From: a virus
Strand: one strand, 5' to 3'
IMG/VR virus record: IMGVR_UViG_3300025009_000255
Location: 1-37,685 of that record
Length of the DNA: 37,685 nucleotides
Shown here piece by piece: positions 10,186 through 18,184 of this stretch. A program made the position numbers and the translations under genes. The notes under the pieces were generated by a model that was not told the origin of the DNA, searched no databases, and saw only the letters and a program-made list of their open reading frames with translations. Numbering within the stretch: the stretch's first letter is position 1; each line of letters opens with the position of its first letter.

Positions 10186-10194
10186 ACTAAAATT

Positions 10195-12462
10195 TTAATA
10201 TTTATACACCTTCACGAATTCACTTAAATCCACCTCGTCATTATTGGCATGTTGGAGTATTTCCTTATACTTTGATTTAGAACCTTCTAATGCTAATGCT
10301 ACTGCTGTAAAACGGTCATAATGGGTTAAGTCAAATAAACCCCTTATCTGCAAGCAATCATCAATAAATTCAATATGATTTAATGTTGTTCCCCTTTGCT
10401 GAATGTAATCTCTCACATTCCTAAACAACTTTTGTTTTGATTCATCTGATTTTGTATCATAGCCATAAAAAGGTGTCAACTCCTCAAACCCTGATTTATT
10501 TATCTTTATCTGCCTCATTAGATAACCATGATAATTCCATTGTCGGAACCATTCCTCTATTACCGGAACGTTTCTTTCAGGATTCATTATGCCTCCCCAA
10601 TAGATAGATGCTTTAAGAGCTTCCTCTGCAAAATCTTTTGTTTCAGGTGGTCTTTTTTGATAGGTGGCAACAAGTTTAAATGTATCCCATTCTTTTATGT
10701 CTTTCTTATCATCAAGAGAAGGGTCATAATCCCTTACTACAGACAATCCTCCATCAGAACCTTTTTTATTTGATTTAGTCCGACTAAAAGTAAAAGCATC
10801 ACCACCTAATGTATATTGCGGATCAGCAGGATAATAAACCCCTTCATTTCTGTATCTCTTATTACGAACCCTTTCTAATGGTTTTTCTGATATTATCCAA
10901 TCAGCATCACTTCTTTCAGCACAAGAAACAAAAACTACATCATTTCCGAAAATCCCATTCTGCCATTCTAAAAAACCAAAAATACAAGGGTCATAATCAA
11001 ATTCAAGTTCACCCCTTCTAACTTCAAGTATCTCTCGATTGAAATTTATTTCATCAGCGGAAGGGGTAAAACATTCCCTATATGTTAATGGTAATTTCCT
11101 TACATATCCTGCAAGTCCATCAAAATCTTTAGCCTTTCTGTATTTTGCCCTGTTAGCCATTATGTCATCCAGTGAACCCTCTGTTATCATTTTCCCATCT
11201 ACTCCCTTTATAGGTTTTTCTGGTGTATGCATTACAGATGCTCCATATTCATCAATAAAACCACCCCTTCCATCAGCAGCACTCATAAACACATTAACTA
11301 AACCCGATAAGGTTGACCCATTCTTTCGATCTCCCCAATGTGATTGTTCACATAGTTTAGTATATTGTTTCATTGCTTCAGCAGTAGTTTCTTCAACTGT
11401 TGTAGTGTAAATCATCCATCCATTAATATTACCTCCATCATTTAAACATTCCTTCAATGTCTGATGCCTGGCATGAACATCTTCTAATTTTGTTTTACCC
11501 GATTCATCCACATTCAATATGTTTATCCTTCTCTTATCATAGTAACTCTTTCCGGCAGTAGTGGCAAAATCTGATACTGAATTAAGTCCTAACCTATCAT
11601 CCATAAATGTTCCCTTTCCTCCGATATGTATTGCACCAGGCTTTAATGTTAGCCTTGTTTTTACATCAGTGGATCCTTCATGCATGGGTTTAAAAAAAAA
11701 TGGTAGATTATTAAACGGATATACAAGGTGTTTAGTAAACATTTCTTCTCCGTTATTTGAATCCATTCCTTGTATTCCACCTTCCCAATTCATGTGAGAA
11801 GTAATTAGGTTACAATGTATAGATAATGCCCTTGATGACTTACCTGCTCTACGAGCATCCATATTATTAGTACCATGTAGAACCCTTTTACCCCGATCAA
11901 TCCCTAATTCATCTTCAGTAAGGTTAAATAGATATTCCTGAACAACAAACCACCTTCTATCTCTATCCCTATAATCAGGTAGTTTACCTGTAAGCAATAA
12001 ATAATAATTCAGGTAATACCAATGCCACCCACAAATAAATGTAGGCTTGCCTTTTATAAAAAACCATTTACCATTAAACCTATGATACCATTGTGTTTTT
12101 ATCCAATTAATTTCATCCTTAAATTCTGCTTTGTTTGCTTCAAGATATGCCCATATTTCCTCCACAGTCATAAATACCTCCATCGGTTTTGTTGTCTTTC
12201 TTCGCTTTTCACGAAGTAACATATCCGGGAGTTTTTTTAGCTTATCAGGTATTTGTTCGTATTGGAATTTCTGATCTTTAGGTTTTTGGTTAAACCCTTC
12301 TATCAGGTGTATATCTGGGCAAGAAGGAAGTTTAACCCTTATCTCTTGTAAATCCCTGTCATTACTATTTACAACAACCCATGTATCTTCCGGTTCATAG
12401 CTTTTAAGAATATTAACATGAACTGTGGGATATTTCTTTTTTAGTTGTTGTAGATTCAGCAT
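10195..12462 (-). CDS. terL: Terminase large subunit
   Basis: A 755-residue DNA-packaging ATPase-nuclease. Walker A-like ARRAGKSS lies at residues 203-210 and Walker B ILNVDE ends at Asp319-Glu320. The C-terminal RNase H-like nuclease half begins at the Asp of YTLGGDAF (~residue 550) and includes IEFIDDCLQ and a final Asp in FDLTHYDRFTAVALAL. The ~200-residue N-terminal extension before the ATPase is long for a terminase but seen in large terminases of Bacteroidota phages. The gene overlaps the upstream gene by one base and is followed by the portal gene. No separate small terminase was recognised. Confidence 0.92.
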   Translation of the reverse strand: MLNLQQLKKKYPTVHVNILKSYEPEDTWVVVNSNDRDLQEIRVKLPSCPDIHLIEGFNQKPKDQKFQYEQIPDKLKKLPDMLLREKRRKTTKPMEVFMTVEEIWAYLEANKAEFKDEINWIKTQWYHRFNGKWFFIKGKPTFICGWHWYYLNYYLLLTGKLPDYRDRDRRWFVVQEYLFNLTEDELGIDRGKRVLHGTNNMDARRAGKSSRALSIHCNLITSHMNWEGGIQGMDSNNGEEMFTKHLVYPFNNLPFFFKPMHEGSTDVKTRLTLKPGAIHIGGKGTFMDDRLGLNSVSDFATTAGKSYYDKRRINILNVDESGKTKLEDVHARHQTLKECLNDGGNINGWMIYTTTVEETTAEAMKQYTKLCEQSHWGDRKNGSTLSGLVNVFMSAADGRGGFIDEYGASVMHTPEKPIKGVDGKMITEGSLDDIMANRAKYRKAKDFDGLAGYVRKLPLTYRECFTPSADEINFNREILEVRRGELEFDYDPCIFGFLEWQNGIFGNDVVFVSCAERSDADWIISEKPLERVRNKRYRNEGVYYPADPQYTLGGDAFTFSRTKSNKKGSDGGLSVVRDYDPSLDDKKDIKEWDTFKLVATYQKRPPETKDFAEEALKASIYWGGIMNPERNVPVIEEWFRQWNYHGYLMRQIKINKSGFEELTPFYGYDTKSDESKQKLFRNVRDYIQQRGTTLNHIEFIDDCLQIRGLFDLTHYDRFTAVALALEGSKSKYKEILQHANNDEVDLSEFVKVYKY

Positions 12463-13136
12463 TAAATATAGTTTCTTAGTTTATACGGATTTATATCAAC
12501 AGAGTTCTTTCCTTCCATAATCCTTAATGCTACCAATTCGGGTGTGAGTTCAAGCCTTTCCTCGTCAATGAGTAAATATATTGTTCTGCTAAGTTCTTGT
12601 GTGTCATCTGCTGTAAATATTTCCTTAACTAATGTAGACATCTTTTTTTCAAGCGAATCAATTGCGTTTATCTGTTTTGAATCATAATCGCCACCTAAAA
12701 AACTAACCATCATGTTTTCATAAGCCTCTGATAACCCTACTAATTTTGTGTATTTAATGGAATTAAACAACATACAAAAACGAATGATCATTCGGTTAAC
12801 CTGTTCGTTTTTACCCTTTATCATAAACATTATTTTAGGATCAACCTCTTTTCTTTCGTTTACACTAAACCCGGATAACTTAACTGCATATGCCTTTCTT
12901 TCAAGTAGGTTAATTTCCAATAAAGGAGAGTTTATATCGTACATATAGCATATGTATCTTATTGTCTGGTCTTTCTCTATATCAGTGAACCCATCTATTT
13001 TGTCTTTGAATTCATTATAGTCCTTAAGCCTTCTGAACCCCTTATCGTCAAGACAAAAGTTTCTTTCGCTAATAGTATGTACAGGGAACATCATATTAGC
13101 AAAATCGGTATCCTTAAAGTTATAATCCGAAATCAT
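12462..13136 (-). CDS. Unknown protein immediately upstream of TerL
   Basis: A 224-residue mostly helical protein of unrecognised family. Its stop overlaps the TerL start by one base, and its own start overlaps the end of the gene at 13120-13848 by 17 bases, so the three are likely translationally coupled. Its position just before TerL could suit a small-terminase-like or head-assembly role, but no helix-turn-helix or other DNA-binding motif is evident, and it is not assigned. Charged helices around residues 60-130 and 150-200 dominate. Confidence 0.65.
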   Translation of the reverse strand: MISDYNFKDTDFANMMFPVHTISERNFCLDDKGFRRLKDYNEFKDKIDGFTDIEKDQTIRYICYMYDINSPLLEINLLERKAYAVKLSGFSVNERKEVDPKIMFMIKGKNEQVNRMIIRFCMLFNSIKYTKLVGLSEAYENMMVSFLGGDYDSKQINAIDSLEKKMSTLVKEIFTADDTQELSRTIYLLIDEERLELTPELVALRIMEGKNSVDINPYKLRNYI

Positions 13137-13848
13137 ACACGTAAATTATATCCGCACGTTGAACAAAATAATATTTCTTATCCCCATCAAATTGACTGTG
13201 AAATGAGTTTTCAAGCAAATAAGGGGTTCGCTTTTTACTAACACATATTCTTTGCCCTACAAATAGTTCATCCTCAAAATCCTGTTTAACCCCATATTTA
13301 TAATTTTTGTTTCGGGATCCTACTGCTTTTACTGTCCATGATTCTATTTCTGCATTTTCCCTATTTATTTCAGGTATAAACACATTATCGTATTGATTAA
13401 AATCATCCCTGTTTGGCTCTACAAGAATATATCCGTTTAAACAGATTATTTCATCTCCTCTTTTTGCCACTACAAATTCTTCATACCGCAGCACATAATA
13501 AATCTCCCCCTCACAATTTATTTCAATTAAGTCTGTATGTTCATTACCTATAACCGCCAATGACTTAACCCAAACAATATCACCTGGTTTAATTTCAAGT
13601 GTGGTTTCCCATGATGTAGATACCTTGGAATTAACGTTTTCAGAATAGATTAACTTTCTTGGTGTTTTTATTATTTCAACTACCCTTCTTGAATGGGTAT
13701 CTTCATCCCATGATACATCAATATCAATAGTGATATTAGTATTTGCCAACCTTTTTTTTGATGTGTCAATAATGGGTTTCACAATAACCATGTTATTTAC
13801 CAATACTATTTCATCAAATTGTTCCCTTGTTAATTTTATTTTTTCCAT
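13120..13848 (-). CDS. Possible tandem GroES-like (Cpn10-fold) protein in the head module
   Basis: A 242-residue protein with two similar halves. Each starts with a strand like NNMVIVKPI (~18-26) or NGYILVEPN (~140-148). Each continues through a VVEI or VKAVG segment, a GD or VGQ turn (LEIKPGDIVWVKSLA; LFVGQRICVSKK) and a closing strand (YYVLRYEEFVVAKR; KYYFVQRADIIYV). This order resembles the co-chaperonin GroES barrel: xxVLVKP, then VKxGDxV, then a terminal xxxILA strand. Phage co-chaperonins such as T4 gp31 assist capsid folding, which would fit its place near the capsid genes. Similarity is judged by eye; another beta-barrel virion protein is possible. Confidence 0.5.
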   Translation of the reverse strand: MEKIKLTREQFDEIVLVNNMVIVKPIIDTSKKRLANTNITIDIDVSWDEDTHSRRVVEIIKTPRKLIYSENVNSKVSTSWETTLEIKPGDIVWVKSLAVIGNEHTDLIEINCEGEIYYVLRYEEFVVAKRGDEIICLNGYILVEPNRDDFNQYDNVFIPEINRENAEIESWTVKAVGSRNKNYKYGVKQDFEDELFVGQRICVSKKRTPYLLENSFHSQFDGDKKYYFVQRADIIYVYDFGL

Positions 13849-13859
13849 GTCTGTTTATT

Positions 13860-14789
13860 TTAAAATAAGTATTTACTTAAATTTTTCTCTGTGTCCTTTA
13901 GTTCCTGATAATATAAATATGAAGCACTTTCTTCTGATACCATCATTTGTTTAAAGAATGGTGATACCTGAAATGCAGGTTTACAAAAGGCCTTATTATC
14001 TACTTTATTAACCCCTGTATTGTGAAGTATTTTAACCTGTGATAATCTCTCACTATTATCAGTGGCCATACAAAAGTCAAGTTCCTTATCCACTTTCATT
14101 TTGAACCCATATTTCCAAGGAACCCATAACATTGCCCACATTTCTGCTGTCCATGCCTGTATTGGATATTCCTGATCTTTTGGATGATATTTATCTTTAG
14201 TGTTTATCATGTGAACATATAACTGAGTTGAAACCCTTTCTATTTCATCCCATAGTTCATAAGTGCCATTTTTAACTATCCATTGCGCCCCACCTGCTGC
14301 ATCATCATTAGCCTCAACCAATAATGGGTCAATACCTACTATTTCACACATCTCAATAAATAGTTGTTCCCCTTTACTTTTAATGTATTTAGAGTTTAGG
14401 TATGACCTTGCATCTGACAAATACCATACATTATCCTTATCAAATTGATTGAGGTTTATTTTCTCTTTAAATATCACATCCGGGTCTGTATAGAAAAAGG
14501 TATCTGACCCAATATCCGAGTTGTTCTTAATAAATTCTTTCACAAGAAAGGGTTTCAAACTAACATGGTAACGGTTATCTATCCTTGTATCTCTTATTAC
14601 ATGGAATTTACATTTAAAATCATCTTTATGTTCTAATAACTTAAGAATGTATTCACTAACCTTATCAACTCTTTGTCCGATCAAATAATGGGTTTCTGCT
14701 TCATAACCCATTCTTCTGAAATTATTTATTTGTACAAGTGTTTGCCATGCATAAAAAGCATTATCCGGTAATGTAATTAGAAATTTCAT
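13860..14789 (-). CDS. GT-A type glycosyltransferase (GT8-like)
   Basis: A 309-residue protein with a DxD metal/nucleotide-sugar motif, TDPDVIF at Asp102-Asp104. A GGAQWIVK segment follows at ~residues 165-172, and late His residues sit in ILHNTGV, as in retaining GT-A enzymes of the GT8 kind. It would transfer a sugar from a nucleotide donor to an unidentified acceptor in the infected cell. It belongs to a four-gene block (13860-17237) with tightly spaced or overlapping ends: its start overlaps the stop of the preceding gene (ATGA). Donor and acceptor are unknown. Confidence 0.75.
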   Translation of the reverse strand: MKFLITLPDNAFYAWQTLVQINNFRRMGYEAETHYLIGQRVDKVSEYILKLLEHKDDFKCKFHVIRDTRIDNRYHVSLKPFLVKEFIKNNSDIGSDTFFYTDPDVIFKEKINLNQFDKDNVWYLSDARSYLNSKYIKSKGEQLFIEMCEIVGIDPLLVEANDDAAGGAQWIVKNGTYELWDEIERVSTQLYVHMINTKDKYHPKDQEYPIQAWTAEMWAMLWVPWKYGFKMKVDKELDFCMATDNSERLSQVKILHNTGVNKVDNKAFCKPAFQVSPFFKQMMVSEESASYLYYQELKDTEKNLSKYLF

Positions 14790-15919
14790 ATCACTCTTTT
14801 TAATATTGTTAACCCATTATTGTTTGTAAAAATCTTATCAACAACCCAATGTTTATTTTCTTCCATAAATTCATCTATTGCCTTTTTTAACCCAAATCCA
14901 CCACCACCTGAATTATGCCATCCATAGGTTTGTGTGTCATGCATGATAATATATTTTCTTGCCTTGTTACCATGAAGTGTAAGTTCGGCTTTCAACTGCC
15001 TGTACACATGCCATGTATCAATAAACAAAAGGTCTGTTTCCTCTATTTCAATGTCCAGTGTACTTGCCTGAATAAACTTAAAATCAATAATGGGTTTCAC
15101 AATATCATACACCTGGTTAATATTACTGCCATATTCTTTAGGGTCTGTTTTATCTATTGAAATCATTTTTTTAGGATACCCTGCTAATAATCCCCATGTT
15201 GAATTTATTTTCCATACTCCTAATTCTGTTATATGGTTACATTCTAAGGCATATTGTCTAAGTGTATAAATATGTTCGTTAATATCTCCTTTTGTATTAC
15301 AGCGATTGACATATTTTTCCTCAATCTCTTTTTTGGGAATAATATATTTGTGGTCAATATTTTTTAAATACCCTCGCTGAATATCTATCTGGTGTTTGTA
15401 ATTAATATTTTCTTTAACAATATCTGTTTTAGTATCAACCCCTGTATATTTACCTATTAATGAATCAAAACAAAAGAATACCAATTTAGAGCAACCCATG
15501 TATCCTGCCAATTTAATACATGATAATGCAGAAAAATCAGTGGGTTTCAATCCTAATTCAATATTATCAAACACATATCTTGGTTTGTAGGTGTCAAAAC
15601 ATTTTTCTGATTCATGTTTATGTACCAATAATGTTGCAGGATAAGGGTTCACTGTTCTTAGGTTGCAATTATTACAATCGGGATAAACACAATCAACCTC
15701 TATTAATTGATTAGCAACAATTGATTTATGATACCCATCCTTTTGCATAGAATAAACATCATTATCCAAATTCAATTCGTTTACCTTATTTATTGCATAG
15801 TTAATGGCTATTACAACCCCTTCTTTAAAATGTTCTTTTTTAAGTTCTCTTATGCTTTCTCCCCTGCCTACTATATAGCAAGTTTGACCCTTGTATTTGT
15901 TTTTTAAATCTTTCATCAA
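14786..15919 (-). CDS. Two-domain protein: N-terminal DUF115/MptE-like region fused to a SAM methyltransferase-like domain
   Basis: 377 residues. The N-terminal ~190 begin with YIVGRGESI, a glycine-rich nucleotide-binding turn, and continue AINYAINKV and LAGYMGCSKLVFFCFDS. This is the layout of DUF115 / 6-hydroxymethylpterin pyrophosphokinase-like domains found next to surface-sugar genes. The C-terminal ~185 contain ITELGVWKINSTWGLL (SAM-binding loop), DLLFIDTWHVYRQLKAEL and IIMHDTQTYG. These match the class I methyltransferase group that includes CmcI-like and macrocin O-methyltransferase-like enzymes. It overlaps both neighbours in the glycosyltransferase block by 4 bases, so it probably modifies the same glycan. 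The substrate is unknown. Confidence 0.65.
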   Translation of the reverse strand: MMKDLKNKYKGQTCYIVGRGESIRELKKEHFKEGVVIAINYAINKVNELNLDNDVYSMQKDGYHKSIVANQLIEVDCVYPDCNNCNLRTVNPYPATLLVHKHESEKCFDTYKPRYVFDNIELGLKPTDFSALSCIKLAGYMGCSKLVFFCFDSLIGKYTGVDTKTDIVKENINYKHQIDIQRGYLKNIDHKYIIPKKEIEEKYVNRCNTKGDINEHIYTLRQYALECNHITELGVWKINSTWGLLAGYPKKMISIDKTDPKEYGSNINQVYDIVKPIIDFKFIQASTLDIEIEETDLLFIDTWHVYRQLKAELTLHGNKARKYIIMHDTQTYGWHNSGGGGFGLKKAIDEFMEENKHWVVDKIFTNNNGLTILKRVI

Positions 15920-16488
15920 TTATGTACGAATAAACAATGATTTATTTTAAGTTGTTGTTCTTCCGGGAATGTTTTCTTAAATGCTTCTATAAAATATCCA
16001 TCGGCTGCATATTTTGTCCCTAATGGAATTTGTTTAGCTAAGTCTATTCTTGTGGCAAATGAACCCATGTCTATTCTGCCAATACAAGGTACACTATCAA
16101 AAAAACAATACCCTCCATGAGAATGAACCATTTTCCAATAAATTAATCCAGGGTTATTATTGTTCTTTGCATGTGTTATAATCCAGTCCACACATACAGG
16201 AACATAATAATTGTCATCTCCGGTCATTATCACATAATCAGCATCACTCATTTGTTTTCCGTATTCTCTTGGTGTATGCCCCCAATCATTATATTGCTTT
16301 CCCATGTATGAGAAATAAATACGATAATCATTAAATGATTTTACTATTTGTTCTGCCTTATTTTCATTTACATCATCAATAACCACATGAGCTTTCCAAT
16401 TAGGATTGTTTTGGTTTATCAATGAATATAACATGGTGAATAATGGGTTCACCCTATTGAATGTAGGAATAATAAATTCTATTGTCAT
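15916..16488 (-). CDS. Family 2-type glycosyltransferase (short)
   Basis: 190 residues with the GT2 start FIIPTFNRVNPLFTMLYSL, then VVIDD (~35-39) and the metal-binding acidic motif MTGDDNYY near residue 94. It lacks the C-terminal membrane segments of processive enzymes, so it is probably a soluble enzyme adding single sugars. It overlaps the gene upstream and the gene downstream by 4 bases each, indicating one translationally coupled block. Donor and acceptor unknown. Confidence 0.8.
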   Translation of the reverse strand: MTIEFIIPTFNRVNPLFTMLYSLINQNNPNWKAHVVIDDVNENKAEQIVKSFNDYRIYFSYMGKQYNDWGHTPREYGKQMSDADYVIMTGDDNYYVPVCVDWIITHAKNNNNPGLIYWKMVHSHGGYCFFDSVPCIGRIDMGSFATRIDLAKQIPLGTKYAADGYFIEAFKKTFPEEQQLKINHCLFVHN

Positions 16489-17237
16489 TTTTTTGCAATA
16501 TAATCTTTAAGCATCTTTTCATAGTTATAATTCCAATGAGGTAATAACCCTATATCTCCAGTAGGGATTTTACCCTGTAACCTAAGATGTTCAATATGTC
16601 TTTTATGACGTTCCACAACCTGATCCTGTTCTGGTCTACCTTGATCTGATCCTAATCCTGACATGTGATACGATACACCCCAATTATAAAAATAACTAAC
16701 ATCTTTATTTTCAGGTGATGCTTTTGCTACCTTACCACCTGCTGCATGTATTTTTGAAATAAATCTTGAATCATATCCTGCATTATAGTGGTCGTGTTTA
16801 CCCACTTTCTCCCAAATTTCTTTTGTATAAACTATTCCTGCATTGCCAATAGAATGTATGGCTTTAATTTCTTTACTAACCATAGCGACAGAATTTTGCC
16901 AATGCAAAAGGTCATATCCGGGAAAATATTTATTAATGTTATCGGAATGATTTGGAAGGAAAATATCATCGTCATCTGCGATCGCTATTGTGTTATATTT
17001 ACAATTCTCTACTGTAAAATTTTCTTTTTGGCCAATAGTCTTAAATGTTTCTTTCAGATTTATAATGCGAATTTTAGGATGATCGAAATATAATGTCTGT
17101 TTTTCATAATCATTGACAATAAGCATTTCACTTTCTCCTTCATATTCTTGCCTAAGAAATGATTCTATTGCTTCTTCTAATAAGTTAACTCTACCATAGG
17201 TAATAGTTTTATAAGAAATTGATATTGGATTTTCCAT
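16485..17237 (-). CDS. Family 2 glycosyltransferase
   Basis: 250 residues with the GT-A start ISYKTITYGRVNLLEEAIESF, MLIVNDYE and an acidic metal-binding cluster IAIADDDDIFLPNH at residues ~85-98. The catalytic fold appears complete and soluble. It is the first gene of the glycosylation block, directly downstream of the smaller poly-Thr-tailed gene, behind a hairpin and an ACACACAC leader. A plausible but unproven acceptor is the poly-Thr tail of the two virion proteins. Confidence 0.8.
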   Translation of the reverse strand: MENPISISYKTITYGRVNLLEEAIESFLRQEYEGESEMLIVNDYEKQTLYFDHPKIRIINLKETFKTIGQKENFTVENCKYNTIAIADDDDIFLPNHSDNINKYFPGYDLLHWQNSVAMVSKEIKAIHSIGNAGIVYTKEIWEKVGKHDHYNAGYDSRFISKIHAAGGKVAKASPENKDVSYFYNWGVSYHMSGLGSDQGRPEQDQVVERHKRHIEHLRLQGKIPTGDIGLLPHWNYNYEKMLKDYIAKK

Positions 17238-17268
17238 TATTGTGTGTGTCTAAAAAAATAAAATAAAA

Positions 17269-17300
17269 GAATAAGGGGTTCTGTGTGAAACCCCTTATCC
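17269..17300 (-). terminator. Hairpin terminator made of two AACCC motifs
   Basis: ATAAGGGGTT (17271-17280) pairs perfectly with AACCCCTTAT (17289-17298) around an 8-base loop. On the minus strand a U-rich stretch follows. It separates the poly-Thr gene from the glycosyltransferase block and probably attenuates read-through. Confidence 0.75.
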
Positions 17301-17310
17301 GAGTTGTTTA

Positions 17311-17841
17311 CTAAGCACCTGCCGTTGTTGTTGTGGTGGTGGTTGAAGTTGTTGTTGTTGTAGTGGTGGTTGTAGATGTAGTAGTTACATCACCAGACAA
17401 TACCGTTAACTCTAACAACGAATGATTAACCTTATACCTTCTTTTCACTGACTTAATACCAGGTCTTTCGTCATATTCAACATATGATTTCAGTGCATTG
17501 TCAGGGTCAGCCCAGGCAATGATAAAATTATCCTGTTGAACAACCAATGTTTTCACATAAGCTTTACCCTTTCTTTCCAAAAGGTTCATTGACATAACCT
17601 CTCCTTTGTCGGTATTTGACATATATCCGCTTGCCCCTGCTACCGCAGCATAGGTATCATCGAGCAGATAACTATCTACATGGTTTAAATCCCTATACCA
17701 GATAAGGCAGTCGGCCCCTGATGCTTGGGTTTCACATGAGATGATCCTTCCTGAATTTAAAACCCTTGTTTCCGAACCATCGCCAAAGGTCTTTCCATTC
17801 TTTTCTTTAACTGTTGCTTGAAATAAATTTTGTGCAGCCAT
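17311..17841 (-). CDS. Small virion-like protein with C-terminal poly-threonine tail
   Basis: 176 residues. Residues 1-~148 form a compact, probably beta-rich domain with no signal peptide. The last ~25 residues are nearly all Thr with two or three Ser, ending AGA. The same tail type closes the 778-residue protein at 1327-3663. It is the first gene after the leftward late promoter and likely highly expressed, as expected for a decoration or minor head/tail protein. Three glycosyltransferases follow, suggesting its Thr tail may be O-glycosylated. Virion location is inferred. Confidence 0.65.
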   Translation of the reverse strand: MAAQNLFQATVKEKNGKTFGDGSETRVLNSGRIISCETQASGADCLIWYRDLNHVDSYLLDDTYAAVAGASGYMSNTDKGEVMSMNLLERKGKAYVKTLVVQQDNFIIAWADPDNALKSYVEYDERPGIKSVKRRYKVNHSLLELTVLSGDVTTTSTTTTTTTTTSTTTTTTTAGA

Positions 17842-17868
17842 CTTTAATTACTTTAAATTAATACTATT

Positions 17869-17900
17869 CAAATATAACATTAATTTTTCAATGTTTGAAA
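17869..17900 (-). promoter_or_regulatory. Leftward late promoter
   Basis: The minus strand has TATATTTG (17876-17869), an exact TAnnTTTG box. A TTTC sits 20 bases upstream (17900-17897), close to the Bacteroidota -33 TTTG. Start would be near 17862. A recurrent motif copy (AACCCCTTATT, 17900-17910) abuts the -33 region. Confidence 0.65.
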
Positions 17901-17965
17901 CCCCTTATTTTCCCATTCTTTTTTGTATATTGCACCTGAATTTCTCGACTAATTTTTTTATGTTA

Positions 17966-18001
17966 AATCCCTGCCATAAACTTTTGGTGGGGATTTTTTT
18001 T
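17966..18001 (+). terminator. Plus-strand intrinsic terminator in the divergent region
   Basis: AATCCCTGCCA (17966-17976) pairs with TGGTGGGGATT (17985-17995, two G-T pairs) and is followed by a run of T. No plus-strand gene ends just before it, so it may guard the region against incoming transcription. Confidence 0.6.
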
Positions 18002-18029
18002 GTTATTTGTTTTTTTTGACTTATTTTTG
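17999..18029 (+). promoter_or_regulatory. Rightward early promoter
   Basis: TTTG (17999-18002), 19 bases, then TATTTTTG (18022-18029) exactly fits the Bacteroidota consensus TTTG-N19-TAnnTTTG. Transcription should start near 18036, feeding the candidate small RNA and, by read-through, the early genes. Confidence 0.75.
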
Positions 18030-18035
18030 AAGCAA

Positions 18036-18168
18036 ATAATTATTTGAGCAATGCATAAATCACAAAACATAAATCACACATTAAAGACACGTTCTTTGTC
18101 ATTTGCTCAAATAATTAAAGAACTACAACCCCTTGAACATACAACTAATGTTCAGGGGTTTTTTGTTT
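18036..18168 (+). ncRNA. Candidate small RNA / attenuated leader
   Basis: About 130 bases lie between a good promoter and a good terminator. A 15-bp perfect inverted repeat (18037-18051 with 18103-18117, core TAATTATTTGAGCAA) closes a domain. That domain holds two copies of CATAAATCACA (18054-18064, 18068-18078) and a small AAAGA/TCTTT hairpin. Then comes a terminator. It may be a stand-alone RNA or an attenuator for the gene at 18185. The repeats could equally be DNA operators or iterons. Confidence 0.5.
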
Positions 18169-18169
18169 T
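18127..18169 (+). terminator. Intrinsic terminator before the first early gene
   Basis: AACCCCTTGAACAT (18127-18140) pairs with ATGTTCAGGGGTT (18148-18160) with one bulged T, followed by TTTTTT. It sits between the rightward promoter and the ATG at 18185, so expression of the early genes must pass it. Confidence 0.75.
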
Positions 18170-18184
18170 CACAAATAGTTGTCT

